A stretch of DNA of 64,000 nucleotides. Origin: Heloderma charlesbogerti (taxonomy: Eukaryota; Chordata; Lepidosauria; Squamata; Helodermatidae). Each line of letters begins with the position of its first letter. The stretch's first letter is position 1. The DNA is taken from assembly GCA_026122225.1 (NCBI GenBank), contig JANEZZ010000519.1, positions 682,001 to 746,000 on the forward strand. Reading direction: 5' to 3'. Below, one piece after another: positions 61,452 to 64,000 of the stretch. The position numbers were made by a program, and so were the translations under genes. The notes beneath the pieces are model-generated. The model had not been told where the DNA came from. It saw only the letters and a program-made list of their open reading frames with translations, and made no database searches.

Positions 61452-63259
61452 GATGTAATCCATGACAGGAAATGCTGCACACACCTAAAAGCACAGGGGG
61501 GTTTCCAAAAATCAGGGGGGGGGACTATGAGGGCCAAAACTGACATTATTTTAAATCTGTATCTAGCAGCTACGTCTCCCACAGTCACCAATTTTTACTG
61601 TATAATAGGCGCAGGACCCCAATCCGGTTTGGGACCTTGGCATGGGTGGGGGGTGGGGTGGGGGCGCTTTTAAGATTGGGTCACCTGCATGGACTCTAGA
61701 ATGAAATTTTTTAAAAAACATAGCTGTTAGATACAGATTTAAAGTAATGCCTATTTTTGCCCTTAGACACAGCCCTTTAGAATGTTATTGTGCAACTTTT
61801 TAGAATATTACACACACTAAATTCTCAGCTTACAGCTAGCTGGAAAGGTGGAAGGCAACTTTGCAAGCATCAACAAGCAAGGAAGCCCAGTTGGTTAGTA
61901 AACCTTTGTTCAGCTTGAGGTTGCTGGTTGCCAGAAAGGCGAGGGTGTTGGGTTTTTTTTGGTAGTCCCAGTGTGTTCTTCCTGCTGTGTTTTCCACTGG
62001 GGCCCTATTGGGTACCATCAATATTTAGGTGAAACCTGATGGTCTGCTGAGCAATCCATATGTGCTGTTTTGTTTGCTACTTCAGAGAGAGAATTTATGG
62101 TTGGTTAAAGAGCTGCATGGACCCTTATGCAATGCAGTGATTTGGGAATAAGTGTCATAAAGAGCTTGAAAATGAGAGGAAGTTTAACTTTCCTCATAAA
62201 AAGAAGGAAAATAAATTGTGATTTATTGGTGTAAACAGAGAATGAGAGGATGATCGAAGAATGAAGTTAATTAGGCAGGAAAATGTGTTCTGTTCAGTCA
62301 TCAGGGCTTTGGACCGCTATGAATTCTCCCAGAAGGTCTGGTTTCTATCACCCCAACCAAAAGCTTTGTTTCTATCATCTAAACTGACATTCAGATAGGA
62401 GTAGCTTTGAACTGTAATTTGTCTTTATATTATTTCTAAAATGTTATGTATGTGTTTATGCATGTTGGCAGAGGTGCTCTTGCATCGTCAGCTTTTTGGG
62501 GGGACTATTCATCATACAATCAAGTCCAGATTAATCAAAGTCACCCTTTGATACCCAGGTCCTTGTCTTTATCGCTTGCTGAGACTGAGCTAAACATCTA
62601 ACAAGCAAACAATTAAGCATTAAAAAAGGCTGCACATATTAGAAACGTGCCCCGCGACCTCACCTATAGAAATAGATCTTTTTGATGGCATTTTGTGATG
62701 CAAACTCAGAACCTTTTGGCTACCAAATGCAGGATGTGGTATACCCTTTTCAAAGAGGCACATACTTCACATGTTTATTTTGGCTGCTCTCAATCAAAGC
62801 CTGCCGTGATTTCGCTATACTTGGAATTAACAATCTGTGTCATGGCCACCTGTATTAAATTACTTTGATTTCTCTCCCCCTCCCCGCCATCTTTGCCAGA
62901 GAAACAGTAAAAAGAGGGAGGTAATCCAAACCTTTGCAGTGATGTTGCCATAGTGATGATCTGATACCAAATTTCTATGATCAGCTGAAATACTTATAAA
63001 TATTTTTATTTCAGTCTGTGACATGCCTACTGCTGATTAGATGGCTTGACTTCCATTATATTGACAGGCATGTTCCTTTAAAAGTTTGGGGGGAAAGGGT
63101 GGAGGAGGGATAAAACAAATCTGACTTCATTGTTGGGAGCTGCCATGAAAGGAAAAGCATGAATGAGAGTGAACTAACCTTATTGCAAGCAAAGACTTCT
63201 GCCTCCCCTTTGCTGTCACTGGTGTGCCCAGCTGCTGGAGGAAGCCCTGCTATCTCCCT
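61452..63259. other. Apparently unique sequence; possible conserved non-coding region at its end
   Basis: No repeat family recognised for 1.8 kb. 62820-63060 is AT-rich, repeat-free and dense in TAAT/ATTA-type sites, with GTTGCCATAGTGATGATC at 62945-62962. It looks like non-coding regulatory DNA, but conservation cannot be judged from one sequence. Confidence 0.4.
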
Positions 63260-63261
63260 AT

Positions 63262-63720
63262 AGCAGGGGTGCAGAGCCTCTTTCACACCGGGGGCTGAAT
63301 TCTAGGGCTATGCATGGACCCTCCAACTTGTTTCAGAGGCTGATTTGGAACTTCAGATTCAGCCCCAATCTGCTTTGGACTGATTTGGACCTGATCCACC
63401 CTGCTTCAGTCTCCAGATCTGAAGCAAGATTCGGAAATCTGAATTATTTGGATTTTATATTTTCTAATTGACTTGCATTGGAAAACAGAAATGGCCATAA
63501 CTTTTTAGTTAATGATAAATACATGAAATTTAGAGACCCGGCAGACCCTATGCAGGTGATTGAACCTACAAAATTTGAGACAGTTAGGTCAAGTGGCTTT
63601 TGAGCTAGCCATGCATAAATTTTCCTTTTCTCAGAAACTAAAACAAAAGGCAAAAATGCCCTGTCAAGCCACACAGAGGATTAGAGATTCTAATCACTAT
63701 CCCAAATCTCTGGTATAGGT
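63262..63720. mobile_element. Adjacent hAT-like element ends
   Basis: GCAGGGGTGCAGAGCCTCTTTC (63263) is a CAGGGG-type end. It is followed at 63303 by TAGGGCTATGCATGGACC, the same kind of end as 47592. The segment GGCCATAACTTTTTAGTTAATG to GTCAAGTGGCTTTTGAGC looks like element body. No right end is visible in the window. Confidence 0.5.
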
Positions 63721-63751
63721 TTTTTGAGGTGCAAAATAACCCTTCTCCCCA

Positions 63752-64000
63752 AATACTTTCCTTTTGTCTGTCCTGAATCTGTCACTATTCAGCTTCACTG
63801 GATGACCTGAGGCTCTTCTAATTAAAAGTTAAACCTCTCTTTGGCTGCAATTACCTGGGATTAAGTCACACTGAACTCAGTGGAGCTTATTTATTGCACT
63901 GCTCCACTTTCTCTACTCCATATAATTTTATAAACCTCCCCCCTTATTTCCTTTTTTTCTAAATTAAATAGCCCAAACATTGAAGCCTTTCCTTAGAGAG
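63752..64000 (-). mobile_element. CR1-clade LINE fragment running off the window
   Basis: CTTTCCTTTTGTCTGTCCTGAAT and CAGCTTCACTGGATGACC match 21745-21795, and TTTTCTAAATTAAATAGCCC matches 21898-21920, in the same minus orientation. A GCAATCC-type insert (GGCTGCAATTACCTGGGATT to TTGCACTGC) lies at 63843-63900. Confidence 0.75.

Noticed and set aside
1..64000. Bacterial features such as operons, Shine-Dalgarno sites, CRISPR arrays or phage genes
   Set aside because: The repeat content is that of a vertebrate genome; no prokaryotic gene order or signals are present.

Overview
The window reads as nuclear DNA of a squamate reptile, most likely a lizard. The organism call rests on repeat content. 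There is a nearly complete RTE-BovB retrotransposon, a tRNA-derived SINE of the Sauria-SINE type whose tail matches the BovB 3' end, several L2 and CR1-clade LINEs, CORE/MIR-like SINEs, a tRNA-Ala-like SINE and many short palindromic DNA transposons. I found no host protein exon, rRNA, functional tRNA, CRISPR array or bacterial-type operon. The window is probably intergenic or intronic.

Layout. 0-10 kb: a BovB 3' stub, CR1-clade 3' ends, a minus-strand solo LTR with a perfect 5-bp target duplication (4192-4744), palindromic DNA elements and a cluster of a 'CAGGGTGCTTCC' element. 10-18.3 kb: an L2 copy (10.13-12.18 kb) split by a Sauria-type SINE, an RTE element that has lost its reverse transcriptase core (13.28-15.05 kb), and a longer L2 carrying endonuclease and reverse transcriptase (15.55-18.28 kb). 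18.5-24 kb: microsatellite, two pairs of unclassified repeats, a MIR-like SINE, an L2 endonuclease piece and a minus-strand CR1-clade LINE. 24.07-27.29 kb: BovB, open except for one apparent 1-nt frameshift. 27.47-28.52 kb: a CR1 fragment carrying an L2 tail and a hAT-like element, the latter with a palindrome inside it. 29-36 kb: a CR1 3' end, a possible solo LTR, a MITE with 29-bp perfect ends, and a second solo LTR of the 4.2-kb family. 37.3-39.4 kb: a CR1-clade LINE split by an 800-bp palindrome-rich hAT-like element. 40.3-44.2 kb: a long CR1 with an esterase-type ORF1 and a broken ORF2. 44-64 kb: scattered SINEs, LINE tails, nested hAT-like elements with 8-bp duplications, a candidate L1-type insertion with a 15-bp duplication, and long stretches where I recognise nothing.

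The genes work together only in the mobile-element sense. LINE endonuclease/reverse transcriptases (BovB, L2, CR1) mobilise themselves and probably the SINEs sharing their tails. The short palindromic elements contain no transposase here and must have depended on an enzyme encoded elsewhere. The most informative signals are the insertion junctions, which give relative ages of families. The least explained are the 800-bp multi-hairpin element, a coding segment that runs through the LTR of an LTR retroelement, and a four-copy repeat family I could not classify.
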